The notes: generated by a model from the letters alone, not told the origin. Counted from the first letter of the stretch, positions 35,986 through 48,214 are shown. The stretch is DNA of 64,000 bases from an uncultured Cedecea sp. (GCF_947498825.1 NZ_CANMLV010000007.1:157451-221450), one strand, 5' to 3'. Translations and numbers: made by a program.

Positions 35986-36912
35986 ATGGAAAAAAATGGT
36001 CTCTTCAGTCAGCGCATTCGCTTGCGCCATTTACACACTTTCGTAGCCGTCGCACAGCAAGGAACATTGGGGCGAGCGGCTGAAACTCTTAACCTTAGTC
36101 AACCCGCACTTTCCAAGACATTAAATGAACTGGAACAACTGACCGGAACACGTTTATTCGAGCGTGGACGTTTGGGTGCTCAACTAACCTTGACCGGTGA
36201 GCAGTTTTTGACTCATGCGGTGAAAATCCTCGACGCCTTAAATCACGCAGGTCTTTCATTTAACCAGAAAGAAGATCAACCTTCAGAAGTCATACGTATT
36301 GGTGCCTTACCCACTGCTGCCCTGGGAATTTTACCCGCCGTAATCGGTCCGTTTCACAAACAGCAAAGCCACGTTAAGCTTCAGGTTGCCTCCATGAACA
36401 ACACCATGATTTTATCCGGGTTAAAATCAGGTGAACTCGATATCGGCATTGGCCGAATGTCCGATCCGGAACTGATGGTCGGGCTTAACTATGAATTACT
36501 TTTTCTGGAATCATTAAAACTGGTCGTGCGTCCGAATCACCCTTTACTGAATGAAAATATTACCTTGAGTCGGGTCATGGAGTGGCCGGCAGTGGTCTCG
36601 CCAGAAGGGACTGTGCCTCGTCAAAATGCGGAAGCTCTGCTTGCAAGTCAGGGGTATAAACTCCCGGCAAGTTGTATTGAAACTCTCTCAGCATCACTGT
36701 CCCGTCAGCTCACTATAGACTTTAATTATGTCTGGTTCGTGCCTTCAGGAGCAGTAAAAGACGACTTGCGCCAGGGGGTACTGACAGCGCTGCCTGTGGA
36801 ATCACAATGCACGGCGGAACCTATTGGTATTCTGACTCGCGTTGATACAGTATTGTCAGCAGGAGCCCAAATTCTTATCTCTTCAATTCGTAAATCTATG
36901 CCTGCGGTATAA
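35986..36912 (+). CDS. ydcI: YdcI, LysR-family transcriptional regulator
   Basis: 308 residues. N-terminal winged helix (RIRLRHLHTFVAVAQQGTLGRAAETLNLSQPALSKTLNELEQLTG) almost identical to E. coli YdcI, followed by a LysR substrate domain (VIRIGALPTAALGILPAVI, GELDIGIGRM, LKLVVRPNHPLL). In Salmonella and E. coli YdcI is conserved, autoregulated and linked to acid stress and central metabolism. Divergent from ydcJ. Confidence 0.94.
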   Translation: MEKNGLFSQRIRLRHLHTFVAVAQQGTLGRAAETLNLSQPALSKTLNELEQLTGTRLFERGRLGAQLTLTGEQFLTHAVKILDALNHAGLSFNQKEDQPSEVIRIGALPTAALGILPAVIGPFHKQQSHVKLQVASMNNTMILSGLKSGELDIGIGRMSDPELMVGLNYELLFLESLKLVVRPNHPLLNENITLSRVMEWPAVVSPEGTVPRQNAEALLASQGYKLPASCIETLSASLSRQLTIDFNYVWFVPSGAVKDDLRQGVLTALPVESQCTAEPIGILTRVDTVLSAGAQILISSIRKSMPAV

Positions 36913-36917
36913 CCGAT

Positions 36918-36955
36918 AACCCCGACGTAAACATTTTTGTTGGCGCAGGGGTTTA
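36918..36955. terminator. Bidirectional terminator between ydcI and smrA
   Basis: AACCCC pairs with GGGGTT at the base, with inner CG and AAAC/GTT pairs around a T-rich loop. It lies in the 50-bp gap between the convergent genes. T-rich flank (TTTATT) on the + side. Confidence 0.5.
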
Positions 36956-36962
36956 TTCACCG

Positions 36963-37526
36963 CTAACGACTGCGTTTAGCATGTTGTTCCCAGGTTTCCT
37001 GTTTTGCTTCTGCCGACTTTCTCAACGCAACATAACAGGCTCCACTCCCACCATGGTGTGGCAGCGCACAACAGAAGGCCTGCACATCCTCAAATTCAAC
37101 TAACCAGCGAGCGAGAAAGCTGCGCACAATATTAGGATGTGATTTATTTTCTCGTCCTTTTCCGTGAATGATCAATATATTACGCAGACCTTCGGTTCGC
37201 GCCTGCTGAATATAGCTAAACAGCATTTGCCGGCACTGTTCTACAGGTTGACGTATCAGATTTAAACTGGCTTGCTGAGGATATTTACCCAGCCGCAACT
37301 TATTCAACACCCCCTGCTGAAGCCCTTCACGTTTAAATTCCAACGGCGTGTCGAGAGAAACTATCTCCAGAAAATCGGTGGTCAGGAAGTTATCCAGTTG
37401 CGAGAGATCCTGTTTCTGCTGTAGCGCTTTTTTCTGCGGTTTAAGCCAGTGTTGAGTTTCGTCATGTTTTAGCGGTGTGACATCACCCATAGCTTCCAGA
37501 AACAACGATTTATCACCCAAGTTCAT
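36963..37526 (-). CDS. smrA: SmrA (YdaL), Smr-domain endonuclease
   Basis: 187 residues from MNLGDKSLFLEAMGD, with GGAGG at ideal spacing and the exact E. coli length; earlier Met codons in the frame are rejected. C-terminal Smr (MutS2-like) domain: KYPQQASLNLIRQPVEQCRQMLF, LIIHGKGRENKSHPNIVRSFLARWL and CCALPHHGGSGACYVALRK. SmrA nicks DNA in vitro; its biological role is unsettled. Monocistronic, divergent from ogt. Confidence 0.92.
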   Translation of the reverse strand: MNLGDKSLFLEAMGDVTPLKHDETQHWLKPQKKALQQKQDLSQLDNFLTTDFLEIVSLDTPLEFKREGLQQGVLNKLRLGKYPQQASLNLIRQPVEQCRQMLFSYIQQARTEGLRNILIIHGKGRENKSHPNIVRSFLARWLVEFEDVQAFCCALPHHGGSGACYVALRKSAEAKQETWEQHAKRSR

Positions 37527-37736
37527 TATCATTCCTCCAGCTATAACCTCCGGCACTATAACCTTACGACCGTTTATGCTCAACGCAGGTCATCGCGATA
37601 TTGCCGCGTAACGTCTGTGTGACTTTACCAGAAAATCATTCTATTTAGCCCGTTGGCTCTTTATGATAATGCCCCAGTCAGATGATACATCCCTGTCTGT
37701 TCTCAGACATGTAACGATCGTTAAAGGAAATGACTT

Positions 37737-38255
37737 GTGATAACGCTTTTAGAAGACAGAATTGATACTCCGCTGGGCGTATTATGTATTTTGTGTGACA
37801 GCCAGTTCAATTTGCGGGCGGTGGAATGGGAAGAACATCAGCAGCGTATGGAACAATTGCTGAATATTCATTACGGAAAACAGGGGATCAGACGAGTAAA
37901 CAGCATTAACCCTGGCGGCCTCAGTGATAAATTCCATGCCTGGTTTGCAGGCGATCTGGATATCATTACCCACCTCCCCACCGCAACCATGGGCACGCCA
38001 TTCCAGCGCGAAGTCTGGCAGGCACTGCGTACTATACCTTGTGGCCAAGTACTCTATTATGGGCAACTGGCGGCACTGCTGGGACGACCAACAGCAGCTC
38101 GTGCTGTGGGGGCCGCTAATGGGGCCAACCCCATCAGCATTGTTGTGCCTTGTCATCGGGTTATTGGTCGAGATGGTTCAATGACGGGTTATGCTGGCGG
38201 TGTGGCAAGAAAAGAGTGGTTATTGCGTCATGAAGGCTATTTACCCGCTGAATAA
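37737..38255 (+). CDS. ogt: Ogt, O6-methylguanine-DNA methyltransferase
   Basis: 172 residues from a GTG start with AAAGGA upstream; the frame has no better ATG. The active-site motif is [14 protein letters not shown] with the acceptor cysteine, preceded by [27 protein letters not shown], the helix-turn-helix with its arginine finger (RAVGAANG). It removes O6-methylguanine and O4-methylthymine by suicide transfer. Located between smrA and fnr as in E. coli. Confidence 0.94.
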   Translation: MITLLEDRIDTPLGVLCILCDSQFNLRAVEWEEHQQRMEQLLNIHYGKQGIRRVNSINPGGLSDKFHAWFAGDLDIITHLPTATMGTPFQREVWQALRTIPCGQVLYYGQLAALLGRPTAARAVGAANGANPISIVVPCHRVIGRDGSMTGYAGGVARKEWLLRHEGYLPAE

Positions 38256-38403
38256 TACAATTTTTTATTGCAAAACTTCTGATTAGAAAACCCACTAATA
38301 CCTTTAAATTCAAGTTGATATAAAAGATAGCCCTTACAGTTAATGATTTATTGTTTTATTGCATCTTCGTTGCGCTTACTTGCTATCAGAAAAGATGTTA
38401 AAA

Positions 38404-38417
38404 TTGACAAATATCAA
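38404..38417. promoter_or_regulatory. FNR box in the fnr leader
   Basis: TTGAC-AAAT-ATCAA matches the FNR consensus TTGAT-N4-ATCAA with one difference. It ends 19 bp before the fnr ATG, a position consistent with autorepression at the promoter/start region, as known for E. coli fnr. Confidence 0.75.
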
Positions 38418-38436
38418 TTATGCCGAGGGCTTATTT

Positions 38437-39195
38437 ATGATCCCAGAAAAACGCATTATTCGACGCATTCAGTCTGGCGGTTGTGCGATCCATTGCCAGG
38501 ATTGCAGTATAAGCCAGTTATGTATTCCGTTTACATTGAACGAGCATGAACTGGATCAGCTCGACAACATTATTGAGCGTAAAAAACCGATTCAGAAGGG
38601 TCAGACCATTTTTAAAGCGGGTGATGAGTTAAAAGCATTATACGCTATTCGCTCCGGCACCATTAAGAGTTACACCATCACTGAACAGGGTGATGAACAG
38701 ATCACGGGCTTCCATCTTGCTGGCGATCTGGTGGGTTTCGATGCTATTGGCGCCGGAAGCCATCCTAGTTTTGCTCAGGCCCTGGAAACGTCCATGGTTT
38801 GCGAAATCCCGTATGAGACGCTTGATGACCTGTCGGGTAAAGTCACCAGCCTGCGTCAGCAAATGATGCGTTTAATGAGCGGTGAAATTAAAAACGACCA
38901 AGAGATGATCCTGCTGCTGTCGAAAAAGAACGCAGAAGAGCGTCTGGCCGCTTTTATCTATAACCTTTCTCGCCGTTTCGCTCAGCGTGGATTCTCACCA
39001 CGTGAGTTTCGTCTGACCATGACGCGTGGCGATATTGGTAATTATCTCGGGTTGACCGTAGAAACCATCAGCCGTCTGCTAGGTCGCTTCCAGAAAAGCG
39101 GAATGTTAGCGGTTAAAGGCAAGTATATTACTATCGAAAACAGTCAAATGCTGGGTGAGCTGGCAGGCCAGCCGCAACTCGCAACAGTACGCTAA
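38437..39195 (+). CDS. fnr: FNR, oxygen-responsive global regulator
   Basis: 252 residues from [16 protein letters not shown], identical to the E. coli start; a 26-residue upstream extension crosses the FNR box and is rejected. Cluster ligands C20, C23 and C29 are present with C16, and the fourth in [10 protein letters not shown]. cAMP-binding-like domain 30-150, then the Crp-type HTH with [22 protein letters not shown], whose E..SR contacts give TTGAT specificity. It activates anaerobic respiration genes when the 4Fe-4S cluster is intact. Only the last residues differ notably from E. coli. Confidence 0.97.
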   Translation: MIPEKRIIRRIQSGGCAIHCQDCSISQLCIPFTLNEHELDQLDNIIERKKPIQKGQTIFKAGDELKALYAIRSGTIKSYTITEQGDEQITGFHLAGDLVGFDAIGAGSHPSFAQALETSMVCEIPYETLDDLSGKVTSLRQQMMRLMSGEIKNDQEMILLLSKKNAEERLAAFIYNLSRRFAQRGFSPREFRLTMTRGDIGNYLGLTVETISRLLGRFQKSGMLAVKGKYITIENSQMLGELAGQPQLATVR

Positions 39196-39289
39196 TCTCA
39201 TGACGCTTATTGCCGGTGATTTTTATTTTTTTGACCCGGCAATCATCCCTCTGCTGTTTCCCAGGCCACTTTGATGTACTCTGATGCTG

Positions 39290-39402
39290 TATCCTGAATA
39301 ATTCGAGTTGCCAGTAGGCACTCAGTTTGGCCTGTCGTGAGCATAGACAAACTATGTGATTCAGCGGGCTGGACCCAGACAACTTGATGTATGACGGGTA
39401 TA
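39290..39402 (+). repeat. ERIC-like element between fnr and uspE
   Basis: 113 bp, starting TATCCTGAATAATTCGAG and ending CAACTTGATGTATGACGGGTATA. The core GTCGTGAGCATAGACAAACT with TATGTGATTCAGCGGG matches the copy at 29279 closely. It ends 30 bp before the uspE ATG, so it lies in the uspE leader. Confidence 0.75.
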
Positions 39403-39432
39403 TATCCATTGCTCTGTGGTAAGGAGAAAGGT

Positions 39433-40392
39433 ATGGCAAACTACCAAGATATACTTGTGGCGATTGATGCCACCCAGGACGATCAGCCCGCTTTACGTCG
39501 TGCAGTTTATTTACATCACCGTATTGGCTGTAAAATTAAAGCCTTTTTACCTATCTATGAATTTTCCTACGAAATGACTACCCTACTGTCACCTGACGAA
39601 CGTGTCGCGATGCGTAAAGGTGTCATTAGCCAGCGTACCGCCTGGGTTAAAGAGCAAGCCCAGGCTTATATTGATGCAGGCGTTCCGATTGAGATTAAGG
39701 TGGTCTGGCATAATCGTCCTTTTGAGGCCATTATCCAGGAGGTCATCACGGCCAAGCATGACCTGGTATTAAAAATGGCGCACCAGTACGACCGCCTGAG
39801 TGCGGTGCTGTTTACTCCCACTGACTGGCATTTACTGCGCAAATGTCCTTGCCCGGTCTGGATAGTCAAAGACCAGCCCTGGCCTGAAGGGGGTAAAGCC
39901 TTGGTTGCCGTTAACCTGACCAGCGAAGAACCCCATCATGATGCTTTAAATGAAAAGCTTCTGCGGGATACCCTTCTGCTGGCAAGCAAGGTTGATAAGA
40001 CCGAAGTCCATTTAGTCGGCGCCTATCCCATTACGCCAATCAGTATCGCCATAGAATTACCGGACTTTGACTCCAGTACCTATAACAATGCGATTCGCGG
40101 GCAACATTTAATTGCCATGAAAACTTTGCGGCAAAAATTTTCTATCGATGAAAATATGACCCATGTTGAAAAAGGGCTGGCGGAGGAAGTTATTCCTAAC
40201 CTTGCGACGCATCTTGATGCGGGGATCGTGGTGCTGGGTACCATTGGTCGTACCGGGTTATCGGCCGCTTTTCTGGGTAATACCGCGGAACAGGTTATTG
40301 ATAGCCTGCGTTGTGACCTGCTGGTTATCAAGCCTGACGATTTTGAAAGCCCGGTTGATTTAGATGACGAAGAAGAAGATGATGATGACTAA
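39433..40392 (+). CDS. uspE: UspE, tandem-domain universal stress protein
   Basis: 319 residues from [21 protein letters not shown] with AAGGAG upstream; a 14-residue upstream extension starts inside the ERIC repeat and is rejected. Two Usp domains: the first (1-150) with [10 protein letters not shown], the second (155-310) with [27 protein letters not shown], the G-2x-G-9x-G ATP-binding-type motif. Very acidic tail ([11 protein letters not shown]). Involved in stress survival, motility and adhesion in E. coli. Downstream of fnr, as in E. coli. Confidence 0.94.
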   Translation: MANYQDILVAIDATQDDQPALRRAVYLHHRIGCKIKAFLPIYEFSYEMTTLLSPDERVAMRKGVISQRTAWVKEQAQAYIDAGVPIEIKVVWHNRPFEAIIQEVITAKHDLVLKMAHQYDRLSAVLFTPTDWHLLRKCPCPVWIVKDQPWPEGGKALVAVNLTSEEPHHDALNEKLLRDTLLLASKVDKTEVHLVGAYPITPISIAIELPDFDSSTYNNAIRGQHLIAMKTLRQKFSIDENMTHVEKGLAEEVIPNLATHLDAGIVVLGTIGRTGLSAAFLGNTAEQVIDSLRCDLLVIKPDDFESPVDLDDEEEDDDD

Positions 40393-40424
40393 TCTGTAGG
40401 TCATTATGTGCGGGCATCAAGCAG

Positions 40425-40451
40425 GATGAGGTTTACTCGCCCCATCCTGCA
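40425..40451 (+). terminator. Hairpin after uspE
   Basis: GCAGGATGAGG / CCCCATCCTGC with one mismatch and a short loop, 33 bp after the uspE stop and before the convergent MFS gene. No T-run, so it may act as a 3'-end stabiliser or a weak terminator. Confidence 0.45.
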
Positions 40452-40500
40452 AATGGATATCGCGTTTATTCTGTCAGGCGGAAAAAACGACGATAGTCAC

Positions 40501-41670
40501 TTAAGTCTCTTTAACGCTCAGCCCGTCAGTCTTGGGTTCATCCTGAACGTGACTTAATATCAGCAGTCCAATGAGTAAACTGCAGAGGATTAACACTAAA
40601 CTTAAGCGTTGTATTAAACCTGCTAATACTAATCCCCCTCCCAACATCATGTAATACATTAATCCAAGGATAGCTCCCGCCGTCCCAATACAATCATTAT
40701 AGCGACGCAGAGCACGGGCCAGAATATTGGGTATTGCAATACCATAAGCCATAACAACGGGTATCATCGCCAATACAAACCACACTTTGTTTTCTGTCAC
40801 CAGCATTGAGATTGCCCCTAAAAAACCTAAGCCAAAAGCCAGTTTTAACAGCGATATAAATATCCAATTCCTTGCCACTAAAACTTTATTTACCACAGCA
40901 CCAAGGCTTACGCCAATAGCCAGGATCAGGCCTGTATAACCGAACCAGGTATGTGGAATAGTCAGCGTTTCAAAATGAAAAGGAGCAAGCTGATAATAAC
41001 TAAACATGCAGGTATTAAATAATGCAACTGACATCGCGCTACGCCAAATATCACCATCTTTTAACATCCGTTTAAAGGTACTGAAAAAAGGAGCCTGTAT
41101 TATTTGTAGCGGACGTGTTTCAGGCATTTGCCAAGCCACATAACCAAGGAGAACAAAAGCTAATATCGCCAGACCGGTGAATACACCTTGAAATCCCCAG
41201 TAATATGTTAACACTGTGCCACTGAGAACTCCCAAGGCCGGACTCAATGCCATTGCTATCCCCATTAACGAAAATACTTGTGTCAGTTCTTGCCCGTTAA
41301 AACAATCCCGAATCGCGGTTTGTGTTCCTACGGATCCGACTGCAGCACCAAAGGCAGCAATAACACGAACAGCGAGTAAGAGAGCAAAAGTATCGCTTAC
41401 CACCGCAATAATGGATGCCAGTAGATATATGCCAAGACCGAGCAAAATAACAGGTCTTCGCCCAATAACATCACATGCTCGCCCCCACACCACCACACCC
41501 AGTGCAAAAGCAAAAAAATAACTGGATAAAGTTTGCGCTGCTATTTCTGCACTAACATGAAATCCATCAGCGATATGTGTTAAAGCGGGGCTGTATATAG
41601 TCTCCACCACCTGAGGAAACATCATCATTGATGTTGCCAGCGTTAAAGTAAGTTTTCGTTGCATAATCAT
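40501..41670 (-). CDS. MFS multidrug-type exporter (Bcr/CflA-like)
   Basis: 389 residues, 12 membrane helices. Helix 1 has MMMFPQVVETIYSPALTHIADGFHVS and the loop 2-3 motif VWGRACDVIGRRPVILLG is the MFS motif A of drug:H+ antiporters; GSVGTQTAIRDCF and ALSPALGVLSG (motif C-like) place it near Bcr/CflA. Start Met1 or Met3. Divergent from the AraC gene 95 bp away, which probably controls it. Substrate unknown. Confidence 0.85.
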   Translation of the reverse strand: MIMQRKLTLTLATSMMMFPQVVETIYSPALTHIADGFHVSAEIAAQTLSSYFFAFALGVVVWGRACDVIGRRPVILLGLGIYLLASIIAVVSDTFALLLAVRVIAAFGAAVGSVGTQTAIRDCFNGQELTQVFSLMGIAMALSPALGVLSGTVLTYYWGFQGVFTGLAILAFVLLGYVAWQMPETRPLQIIQAPFFSTFKRMLKDGDIWRSAMSVALFNTCMFSYYQLAPFHFETLTIPHTWFGYTGLILAIGVSLGAVVNKVLVARNWIFISLLKLAFGLGFLGAISMLVTENKVWFVLAMIPVVMAYGIAIPNILARALRRYNDCIGTAGAILGLMYYMMLGGGLVLAGLIQRLSLVLILCSLLIGLLILSHVQDEPKTDGLSVKET

Positions 41671-41764
41671 CTATATTGATAGGATATTATTTTGAAAAAG
41701 TACCATAATGATTTTTTATCTATTACAACGTTGAAGACATAATATTTATAAAATCGGACATTTT

Positions 41765-42541
41765 ATGACATGGATCTCCTCAGACACTGTATTTAATCCT
41801 GATGAATACGATAATGATGTCATAGGTATTGCTTCTGAACTCACTCAGCATGACTCCGGGTTTCACAGGCATAAAAAGGGACAATTACTGTTCAGTCACC
41901 AAGGATGTATGCGCATTACGCTTAATGACAGCCTTTGCTTACTTCCCCCCGCCCGTATGGCCTGGATCCCTTCGGAGGTCGTACATCGGGTTCAAATCAG
42001 TGGCGTAACGGGTTATCGTTCTATTTATGTCGATAACCGATGTCATTCTGACTTCAGTCAACATGTAGAAGTGTTAAGGGTGACGGGATTATTACGGGAA
42101 GTTTTAGAGCGTATCGCATTGACAGATTTTTCAATGAACTGGCAGCATGGTCCGGCCGCACATATTTGGGCAGTGTGTAAAAATGAAATTCATAGTGCTC
42201 AACGCGAGTCAACACTGCTTTCATTTCCTAAAGACCGCCGTTTAAGCACTTTGAATGAGAACGACATGCCACCACCGTTATGGACGCTTGCAGCGAACAC
42301 TGGCGCTACAGAAAAAACAATCGGTCGTATCATGGTGAGAGAAACCGGACTCAATTACCAACAATGGCGGCAACAATGGCGGTTGTTAAAGGCAATTGAA
42401 TTACTAACAGAAGAACATGCTGTCTCTGATATAGCGAGCATTTTAGCGTTTTCCAGTGATAGTGCTTTCATTACATTCTTTAAAAATATGACTGGAAGCA
42501 CGCCCGGGATATATATGAGCAACGGAAAGGTTGGTAGGTAA
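41765..42541 (+). CDS. AraC-family regulator with cupin sensor (NimR/YeaM-like)
   Basis: 258 residues. N-terminal cupin (HDSGFHRHKKGQLLFSHQGCMRITLND, PPARMAWIPSEVVHRVQISG) and C-terminal AraC HTH from about 175 (PPPLWTLAANTGATEKTIGRIMVRETGLNYQQWRQQWRLLKAIELL, DIASILAFSSDSAFITFFKNMTGSTPGIY). Layout resembles E. coli NimR/YeaM, which controls the adjacent exporter NimT. Here the divergent partner is a Bcr-like pump. Rather AT-rich for the window; the pair may be an insertion between uspE and pntB. Confidence 0.85.
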   Translation: MTWISSDTVFNPDEYDNDVIGIASELTQHDSGFHRHKKGQLLFSHQGCMRITLNDSLCLLPPARMAWIPSEVVHRVQISGVTGYRSIYVDNRCHSDFSQHVEVLRVTGLLREVLERIALTDFSMNWQHGPAAHIWAVCKNEIHSAQRESTLLSFPKDRRLSTLNENDMPPPLWTLAANTGATEKTIGRIMVRETGLNYQQWRQQWRLLKAIELLTEEHAVSDIASILAFSSDSAFITFFKNMTGSTPGIYMSNGKVGR

Positions 42542-42679
42542 ATAACGGCTGGTTTTATGGTAGAGGTAAAGGCCCAGGCCGTGGACTGGACCTTACCATC
42601 AATACGAGGGAAAACACTGTTTTCCCTGTTTGTTGTGACCGGATAACCCCATCAGGATAATCCGGGCTTATTTCACGAC

Positions 42680-44068
42680 TTACAGTGCTTTCAGAATCGC
42701 TTCTACGCTTGATTTCGCATCACCAAACAGCATCTGGGTGTTATCTTTAAAGAACAGCGGGTTCTGTACACCAGCATAACCGGTATTCATTGAACGTTTG
42801 AAAACGATAACGTTCTGCGCTTTCCAGACTTCCAGAACAGGCATACCGGCGATAGGACTTTTAGGATCATCCAGGGCCGCCGGGTTAACGGTATCATTCG
42901 CGCCGATAACCAATACTGTATCGGTATCAGAGAAATCGTCGTTGATTTCATCCATCTCCAGTACCACGTCGTAAGGTACGCGAGCTTCAGCCAACAATAC
43001 GTTCATATGCCCCGGCAGACGTCCGGCAACAGGGTGGATACCAAAACGGACTTTGATGCCACGCGCACGCAGTTTTTCAGTAATTTCTGCGACCGGATAC
43101 TGAGCCTGAGCCACCGCCATACCATACCCTGGGGTAATGATAACTGAGGTTGAGTTTTTCAGCAGTTCAGCGGTTTCTTCTGCATTGATTTCACGGTGCT
43201 CGCCCTGCTCTTCTTCTTCACCCGTAGAGGAGCCGTCGGTACCAAATCCACCGGCAATCACGCTGACAAACGAACGGTTCATCGCCTTACACATAATGTA
43301 GGACAGAATTGCGCCTGAAGAACCTACCAACGCACCAGTCACGATCAGCAAGTCGTTGCTCAGCATAAAACCAGCCGCCGCCGCTGCCCAGCCTGAGTAG
43401 GAGTTCAGCATAGAAACAACAACCGGCATATCTGCACCACCGATTGATGCTACCAAATGCCAGCCAAAGGCCAGAGCAATCACCGTCATCGCCAGCAGCG
43501 CCAGCACTTGTACTGCTGTGCTTTCAGCACGAACAAACGCCACTAGCAGCAGGAATGAAACCACGATCGCTGCCAGATTCAGCTTATGGCGATGAGGCAG
43601 CATTAGCGGCCGGGATGAGAGCTTACCGCATAATTTTCCAAAGGCGACAATCGAACCGGTGAAGGTTACCGCACCAATAAAGATCCCCAGGAAGACTTCG
43701 GTTAAATGGATATTTTCCATTACCGCGTCCAGACCCGGATGGTGTTCCAGATAGCTGTTAAAACCAACCAGAACCGCGGCCAGACCAACAAAGCTATGGA
43801 GAACAGCAACCAGCTCCGGCATTTCGGTCATTTCGACTTTCTTCGCCAGTTTGATACCGATCGCACCACCCAGTACCATCGCCACAAGTACCCAGCCGAT
43901 ATTACCGGACTCTGGGCCAAAAACGGTGGCAACTAAGGCAATAGTCATCCCGATGATACCAAACAGGTTGCCCCGTTGTGAGGTTTCATGGCGAGATAAA
44001 CCAGCCAGACTACAAATAAACAGGATCGCGGCAACAATATATGCCGCTGTAACTAATCCGCCTGACAT
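42680..44068 (-). CDS. pntB: PntB, NAD(P) transhydrogenase beta subunit
   Basis: 462 residues, as in E. coli. N-terminal half with nine membrane helices (proton channel domain II), C-terminal NADP(H)-binding domain III with [49 protein letters not shown] and the closing [17 protein letters not shown]. With PntA it couples the proton gradient to reduction of NADP+ by NADH. It starts 10 bp after the pntA stop. Confidence 0.97.
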   Translation of the reverse strand: MSGGLVTAAYIVAAILFICSLAGLSRHETSQRGNLFGIIGMTIALVATVFGPESGNIGWVLVAMVLGGAIGIKLAKKVEMTEMPELVAVLHSFVGLAAVLVGFNSYLEHHPGLDAVMENIHLTEVFLGIFIGAVTFTGSIVAFGKLCGKLSSRPLMLPHRHKLNLAAIVVSFLLLVAFVRAESTAVQVLALLAMTVIALAFGWHLVASIGGADMPVVVSMLNSYSGWAAAAAGFMLSNDLLIVTGALVGSSGAILSYIMCKAMNRSFVSVIAGGFGTDGSSTGEEEEQGEHREINAEETAELLKNSTSVIITPGYGMAVAQAQYPVAEITEKLRARGIKVRFGIHPVAGRLPGHMNVLLAEARVPYDVVLEMDEINDDFSDTDTVLVIGANDTVNPAALDDPKSPIAGMPVLEVWKAQNVIVFKRSMNTGYAGVQNPLFFKDNTQMLFGDAKSSVEAILKAL

Positions 44069-44078
44069 GTGCTACCCC

Positions 44079-46273
<2,195 letters not shown>

Positions 46274-47218
46274 ATGAAGCTCAAGAATACCGTTCTGGCG
46301 TCAGCTGTTATTTCACTTACCTCACTGTCAGTGCAGGCAGCGACGGAACTGACGCCGGCACAAGCGGCCGCCCTACAACCTTACGACACGATTGTGATAA
46401 CCGGACGCTTTAGCGCTATCAGTGATGCGGTTGCGGCCGTTTCTCGCCGCGCTGATAAAATTGGCGCTGCTTCGTTTTATGTTCAGGATACCAACGACAC
46501 CGGAAACGGCGGTAACTGGCGTGTAGTAGCCGCGGTCTATAAAGCTGATGCCCCAGCTGCACCCGAGCCAGAAGGCCGTGTTATCAATGGTCTGACTGAG
46601 TTATCTAAAGATAAAGCCAACAGACTTCAGCCGTTCGATACCGTTACGGTACAAGGTTTCTACCGCAACCAGCCTGATATTAATGAAGCCATTGCAAAAG
46701 CGGCAAAAGCGAAAGGTGCTGCATCATTCTTTATCGTTCGTCAGGTAGACGTTAACCAAGGCGGGAATCAGCGTATTACCGCTTTTATCTATAAAGCTGA
46801 TGCTAAAGAGCGCGTAGTGCAGAGCCCGGACGCAATCCCTGCGGACTCTGAAGCGGGCAAAGCGGCTCTGGCCGAGGGTGGCGAAGCCGCTAAACGTGTG
46901 GAAATTCCAGGTGTTGCCTCTTCTGAATCGCCAAGCAGTGATGTTGGTCGTTTCTTTGAAACCCAGTCGTCTAAAGGCGGACGTTACACCGTAACACTTC
47001 CTGATGGCACAAAAATAGAAGAACTGAATAAAGTCACCGCGGCTCAAATGGTTCCATTTGACAGCGTTAAATTCACCGGTAACTACGGTAGCAGCACTGA
47101 AATCTCTTATCAGGTTGCAAAACGCGCAGCGAAGAAAGGTGCTAAATACTATCACCTGACGCGTCAGTGGCAGGAAAATGGTGGAAACATCACCATAAGC
47201 GCTGACTTATATAAATAA
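46274..47218 (+). CDS. ydgH: YdgH, periplasmic protein with three DUF1471 domains
   Basis: 314 residues, the E. coli length. Signal peptide MKLKNTVLASAVISLTSLSVQA. Three repeats of the DUF1471/BhsA-like domain, each with an F/YD.V.V.G.F...... pattern and an AAS-F/Y-F/Y...-T/D... motif: about 32-95, 112-175 and 255-314. DUF1471 proteins are small periplasmic stress proteins; YdgH is the triple-domain form and has been linked to envelope stress and virulence. Strong GAAGGA ribosome-binding site. Monocistronic. Confidence 0.94.
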   Translation: MKLKNTVLASAVISLTSLSVQAATELTPAQAAALQPYDTIVITGRFSAISDAVAAVSRRADKIGAASFYVQDTNDTGNGGNWRVVAAVYKADAPAAPEPEGRVINGLTELSKDKANRLQPFDTVTVQGFYRNQPDINEAIAKAAKAKGAASFFIVRQVDVNQGGNQRITAFIYKADAKERVVQSPDAIPADSEAGKAALAEGGEAAKRVEIPGVASSESPSSDVGRFFETQSSKGGRYTVTLPDGTKIEELNKVTAAQMVPFDSVKFTGNYGSSTEISYQVAKRAAKKGAKYYHLTRQWQENGGNITISADLYK

Positions 47219-47238
47219 ACGCTCAATTATTGATGACA

Positions 47239-47265
47239 AAGGCAGCTTCGGCTGTCTTTTTTATT
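47239..47265 (+). terminator. Intrinsic terminator of ydgH
   Basis: AGGCAGC-TTCG-GCTGTCT stem with one G-U pair and a stable UUCG tetraloop, followed by six T, 20 bp after the ydgH stop. Confidence 0.85.
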
Positions 47266-47464
47266 CCCATCATGCCAAGGTAACTGCCGGCAAAGTCTGT
47301 CTCTGTCTTTCATTATATTTTTTAAGTATTTCTGACAGATAAGAGACGCTTACCTCTCCAGAGCGGGATATTTATATAATATACTGTCGTTCTACAGGAC
47401 AGATACGGGAAGTCATTTTCCGGTTATCTTCCGCTATTTTTACAAACGAGGGTTAGGGAACATA

Positions 47465-48178
47465 ATGACACATCAACCGATCGTCCTGACCGGTGGCGGA
47501 AAACGCATTGGGCTAGCGCTGGCACAACACTTTGTCGCGCAAAAACAACCGCTGATTATCAGTTATCGTACCCATTACCCAGTCATTGAGCAGCTAAAAC
47601 GGGCAGGTGTTATCTGTCTTGAAGCTGACTTCTCAAACGATCAGGGGATCCTGGACTTTGCTAAACAGGTTCGCACTATCACACCTTCGCTACGTGCCAT
47701 TATTCACAATGCCAGTGACTGGCAGGCAGAGGACCCAGCCATTCCGCTGAGCAGTACGCTGGACAGAATGATGCAAATCCATGTCAAAGTGCCCTATTTG
47801 CTCAATCATGAGTTTGCTCCTCTGCTGCGCGGTTCAGCGCCAGCCAGCGGCGATATCATTCACCTGACGGATTATGTTGCTGAACGTGGAAGTGATAAAC
47901 ACATTGCTTATGCCGCCAGTAAAGCCGCTCTTGATAATATGACCCGCTCTTTTGCCCGCAAGCTGGCGCCCGAAATAAAAGTCAATGCCATTGCCCCCGC
48001 CATGATAATGTTTAACGAGCATGATGATGCAGCCTATCGCCAGCAGTCTCTGGATAAGTCGTTAATGAAGATAGAGCCTGGCGCCGAAGAAATTGTCCAT
48101 CTGGTAGAATACCTGCTTGCCAGTCGCTATGTCACAGGACGAACGCACGGCGTTGATGGAGGACGACCACTTCGTTAA
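47465..48178 (+). CDS. folM: FolM, dihydromonapterin reductase
   Basis: 237 residues of the short-chain dehydrogenase fold. NADPH motif LTGGGKRIGLALAQHF, HNASDWQAE, catalytic YAASKAALDNMTRSFARKLAP and a C-terminal TGRTHGVDGGRPLR. FolM reduces dihydromonapterin to tetrahydromonapterin and has minor dihydrofolate reductase activity. It lies between ydgH and rstA as in E. coli, except that ydgC is absent. The rstA gene starts 63 bp downstream. Confidence 0.93.
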   Translation: MTHQPIVLTGGGKRIGLALAQHFVAQKQPLIISYRTHYPVIEQLKRAGVICLEADFSNDQGILDFAKQVRTITPSLRAIIHNASDWQAEDPAIPLSSTLDRMMQIHVKVPYLLNHEFAPLLRGSAPASGDIIHLTDYVAERGSDKHIAYAASKAALDNMTRSFARKLAPEIKVNAIAPAMIMFNEHDDAAYRQQSLDKSLMKIEPGAEEIVHLVEYLLASRYVTGRTHGVDGGRPLR

Positions 48179-48193
48179 CTCAAGGTTGTACTC

Positions 48194-48214
48194 CTCTCAG
48201 CTACTCTGTGAGAG
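48194..48214 (+). terminator. Short hairpin between folM and rstA
   Basis: CTCTCA - 9 nt - TGAGAG followed by TTCTTA, 16 bp after the folM stop. Small stem and weak T-tract, so at best an inefficient terminator. Confidence 0.3.

Noticed and set aside
35853..36083. 76-codon frame upstream of and overlapping ydcI
   Set aside because: Out of frame with the clear LysR start at 35986 and covers the promoter; a shadow frame.
42565..42662. Two imperfect inverted repeats between the AraC gene and pntB as terminators
   Set aside because: GGTAAAGGCCCAG/CTGGACCTTACC and CCGGAT/ATCCGG both lack U-tracts and have mismatches or long loops; too weak to call.
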